Part shown: one piece after another, positions 61,665 through 64,000 of the stretch | Layout of the letters: each line of letters starts with the position of its first letter | Numbering within the stretch: the first letter of the stretch is position 1 | Assembly: GCA_964537685.1 (NCBI GenBank) | Contig: CAZICM010000008.1 | Coordinates: 124,001-188,000, forward strand | DNA: 64,000 nucleotides | Reading direction: 5' to 3' | From: CAZICM01 sp964537685 | GTDB lineage: Bacteria; Myxococcota_A; Polyangia; Polyangiales; Polyangiaceae | Made by a program: the position numbers and the translations under genes | The notes under the pieces: model-generated | Databases searched by the model: none | What the model saw: the letters and a program-made list of their open reading frames with translations, nothing else | Told to the model about the DNA's origin: nothing

Positions 61665-62819
61665 TCATCCGAGACGCGACTCCGCTGGATGATTGGCGGT
61701 TGCCTCTGAGTTTGCACTGGCAACCGCGGCGTTGTCATAGGGGTCGGCGGCTGTTTCACTTTCTGACTCCTTTTCTTTTTTATTCGTCTGCTTCGATGAT
61801 GTTTCGAGAATTAGATCTGAGAGGATTTGAATAAACGATGTTTCTCTTTGCCTAGAGATTCGATGCAAATTTTTTATCTGTTGCCAACGAGGATGAAGCT
61901 CTGCGTCTTCAATTTCAAGACCAAGATCGCGGGCTTCGCCACGACTGATGACATAGCCATGCGCTGGATACTCCTTAACCAATTTGCGGACCATTTCTGA
62001 CATGGCGTTCAAATTGGTGGCCTCCTGCGACTGTCCACGCCTTTCCGTTAGCAGGGACACCGCATACTGTTCTGTGACCCTGAGAAGATTTTTGGCTTGG
62101 TGAATTAAATGCGGATCGAGCTTGGCAACAGCCGGTGCAACGAGTTGTGAAGCAAACTGAAGGCTTGAGTTGAGCACGTCGATACGAGGAAGGCCAAGTT
62201 GAAAAACGATCAATGCGCCGCCGGCGAACATGATTTCAAATGCTGTTTGCCCCATAAAAGCCAGCGAGTCGGCCACATCCAAGGCTGATATTCGCATATT
62301 ATCTCGGCCTGGATGTTCTATCTGCGCATCCAATGGACCAAGCTCGGCCGATGCAGCCATATAGATCTTGTCCATTCCAAGAATCATAAGTGTCGCCGCA
62401 CTTTTCGCACGGTCTGGAACCACGCCACGGAGCACAGCGCAGCGGCTTCTTAGCTCAAGAACCAATTTGTATGCGGCATGCGCGTCCCCCCCGAATGAGT
62501 CTACCCACACATCGATTTCGGTTTGATCGGGCGGGGTGGTGACGACCCGATCCAGCTCCTGCTGCACGCGCTCCACAAGCTCTCGATCGATGATGGACGA
62601 CTCGGCCGCCTGGGGCTGTTGAAACAAAACCAGATGATATTTATTTAGTTTCTGCTCGGGCACTTCAAAGCCATGGTCGTCTTGACAAGTGGAATCAGCT
62701 TTGTTCCCCGTCGCTGCGTTCAGCATTAAAAGATTCCACTTTGCGAAGGGGCAACATACAAGCTGTTCCTGCCTTGCTCTCCCATTTTTGGACATCTGAG
62801 TTGCCATTCGGCCACTCAT
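61665..62819 (-). CDS. SDH-family (ClpP/crotonase-fold) serine protease-like protein
   Basis: 384 residues from ATG 62819; later Met codons (for example MSKNGR) are possible starts. Serine dehydrogenase proteinase signatures: DVWVDSFGGDAHAAYKL, then DRAKSAATLMILGMDKIYM (nucleophile Ser) and ASAELGPLDAQIEHP. The C-terminal ~60 residues are Lys/Glu/Ser/Ala-rich and disordered. Members are soluble or membrane-associated peptidases in archaea and bacteria. It lies alone between the repeat stretch and a coiled-coil gene. Confidence 0.82.
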   Translation of the reverse strand: MSGRMATQMSKNGRARQEQLVCCPFAKWNLLMLNAATGNKADSTCQDDHGFEVPEQKLNKYHLVLFQQPQAAESSIIDRELVERVQQELDRVVTTPPDQTEIDVWVDSFGGDAHAAYKLVLELRSRCAVLRGVVPDRAKSAATLMILGMDKIYMAASAELGPLDAQIEHPGRDNMRISALDVADSLAFMGQTAFEIMFAGGALIVFQLGLPRIDVLNSSLQFASQLVAPAVAKLDPHLIHQAKNLLRVTEQYAVSLLTERRGQSQEATNLNAMSEMVRKLVKEYPAHGYVISRGEARDLGLEIEDAELHPRWQQIKNLHRISRQRETSFIQILSDLILETSSKQTNKKEKESESETAADPYDNAAVASANSEATANHPAESRLG

Positions 62820-62876
62820 TCACATACGCACACATAAGCGCGGGCACGCATGCTGCGCAGGCACAATGCATTCAAT

Positions 62877-63698
62877 CTATTTCTTCGGCCCTTCCGCCGG
62901 CTTTTTCGCCGGGGAACGCCTCTTTTGCGCCGCCCTGAATAGAGCCAGCTTCTTGGGATGATCGCGATACACATAGCGGCCCGCCGCCCTCACCTCATCC
63001 ACCACATCGCGCAGCCACCAAAACGCCCGGTTCCTTAAATCAATGGCTTTCTGCGCTTCTTCATTGTCCGAATACACTTTGACCGATCCGCTCAGCGCGT
63101 CCGAAAGCGAAAGCGCCCGGGTCGCCGCTTTTTTAGGTAAATCGGCCTTGCTCAGCGCTGCTTCGTGCTCTTCAACAAGTCCCGAAAGCTGCCGCAAATC
63201 GCTTACCAAATCCGCTAGCCCCGTCCCCTCGGCAATCGCATCCAGCCGCTTTTCGATTTCTAAACTGTTAGTTGCGTTGCGAAGAAAATACCGTAGCGCC
63301 GCCATGATATCGCGCTTCAATCGCTCGGCTTCCTTGCGTAGCTCTTTTTGATCGCCGCTCATCGCCGCGCTCTTCTCCCGGCTCCATAGATCTTCAGCCG
63401 TCTCCAGTACCTTTCGGCGCACGGGAAGCGCCTCAATCATTTCTGCCGTAAGAAGCGACTTTCCCATCAGCTCCTTGCCCAGTTTTTCAAGCACGGCTTC
63501 CAGCTCGCGGGTCTCGTATAAAACCTCGGCGACGCGCCTGTCTAATGGCTCGGCGTAATCTGCCGGAAGCGCCTTCAGCGCCGAAATATGCTGCTTGGCA
63601 AGCTTGGACGTCTTCTTCGGCTCCGGTGATGGTTCGGCTTCCGTTGAAGGCTTGGGCGCGGGATCTTTGGATTTGGTGTTGTCTTTTTTGGCCGCCAT
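62877..63698 (-). CDS. Coiled-coil hypothetical protein
   Basis: 273 residues from ATG 63698. The N-terminus is Lys/Pro-rich and disordered, the rest helical with long coiled-coil-prone stretches (AEVLYETRELEAVLEKLGKE; RKEAERLKRDIMAALRYFL) and a basic tail (KRRSPAKKPAEGPKK). No family was recognised. It has the look of a nucleoid- or nucleic-acid-associated protein because of the basic ends, but that is inference. Confidence 0.6.
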   Translation of the reverse strand: MAAKKDNTKSKDPAPKPSTEAEPSPEPKKTSKLAKQHISALKALPADYAEPLDRRVAEVLYETRELEAVLEKLGKELMGKSLLTAEMIEALPVRRKVLETAEDLWSREKSAAMSGDQKELRKEAERLKRDIMAALRYFLRNATNSLEIEKRLDAIAEGTGLADLVSDLRQLSGLVEEHEAALSKADLPKKAATRALSLSDALSGSVKVYSDNEEAQKAIDLRNRAFWWLRDVVDEVRAAGRYVYRDHPKKLALFRAAQKRRSPAKKPAEGPKK

Positions 63699-63724
63699 GC
63701 GGCGGATATTAACCTTAGACCAGC

Positions 63725-64000
63725 CTACTTGTGCAGCAGCTTAAAGGCGTGGTTGGGGCTCCAGCCTTCGCCCTTTAGCGCATAGCGAATCCACACCATC
63801 GCCAGCGGTTCAAGATATCGGCTGGCTTCTATCCCTCCTATGTCAATCGAGTTCCAGCCAAATTCCTTGCAAATGCCCGCTACCGTTTCCTTGGCGCCCG
63901 GGTCGTCGCCGCAAATAAACATGTCGGGCGGGCCCCCCTCAAACTGGGGATGAATCATCTGCTGAGCGCCTACCGTATTAAAAGCCTTGACAACCCGGGC
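63725..64000 (-). CDS. NADPH-dependent F420 reductase-like protein, 5'-truncated
   Basis: The frame stays open to the right window edge, giving the C-terminal 91 residues. VVKAFNTVGAQQMIHPQF, then DMFICGDDPGAKETVAGIC and RYLEPLAMVWI match the 'NADP oxidoreductase, coenzyme F420-dependent' family, in which the N-terminal Rossmann fold (outside the window) binds NADPH. Actual substrate may be unrelated to F420 in this organism. Confidence 0.85.
   Translation of the reverse strand, partial: ARVVKAFNTVGAQQMIHPQFEGGPPDMFICGDDPGAKETVAGICKEFGWNSIDIGGIEASRYLEPLAMVWIRYALKGEGWSPNHAFKLLHK

Overview
The window looks like chromosomal DNA of a Myxococcota (Polyangia-type deltaproteobacterial) genome. The evidence is a 'CGNG..E.GEECDD' myxobacterial disulfide repeat (51391-52800), many short Cys-rich lipoproteins, Ser/Gly-rich linkers behind lipoboxes, a Ser/Thr kinase with a propeller-like tail, a REC-DUF4388 protein and a GH19 chitinase lipoprotein. 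Two runs of exactly 100 N (20348-20447, 31834-31933) show this is a scaffold with size-unknown gaps, both in repetitive coding sequence.

Layout. 1-3.8 kb: a murD (cut by the window edge)-radical SAM/SPASM-murE operon. 3.7-5.1 kb: two genes on the other strand (DUF2652-like; PAS-like plus CxxC pairs). 5.2-9.4 kb: exported lipoproteins, including two homologous members of an unrecognised family around a Cys-rich lipoprotein, then a chitinase. 9.4-12.9 kb: an AAA/PD-(D/E)XK protein, a 43-bp repeat array and a DUF1828-like two-gene unit. 12.9-24.5 kb: envelope functions: an O-antigen ligase-like protein, a tandem array of lectin-like lipoproteins with homogenised ends, and a glycan operon (GT-C enzyme, WbpD-like acetyltransferase, WbpE-like aminotransferase) lying directly behind gap-pgk-tpiA-secG (24.5-27.9 kb). 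28-31.7 kb: protein kinase, thioredoxin, a GyrI-like protein and an AhpD-like protein interrupted by an in-frame UGA at the second Cys of its CxxC motif, followed by a bacterial-SECIS-like hairpin; I read it as a selenoprotein. 31.7-35.5 kb: accessory DNA (Rpn-type nuclease, RhuM, dispersed repeats). 37.7-45.1 kb: a BlaI/M56-controlled CBA metal-efflux operon. 45.3-49 kb: AldB-type aldehyde dehydrogenase with DUF779, and a ZIP-permease fusion. 49-64 kb: uvrB, lipoproteins, a GNAT protein, a halogenase-like flavoprotein, a purQ-zinc ribbon-DNA methyltransferase operon, REC-DUF4388, a ParE/RelE-type toxin-antitoxin pair, an SDH-like serine protease, a coiled-coil protein and a partial F420-reductase-like gene.

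How they work together: most of the window concerns the cell envelope (murein precursors, O-chain and diacetamido-sugar synthesis, lipoproteins, protein export through SecG, metal efflux). A redox island at 30-31.7 kb pairs thioredoxin with the putative selenoprotein. I recognised no rRNA, tRNA, insertion sequence or CRISPR array.
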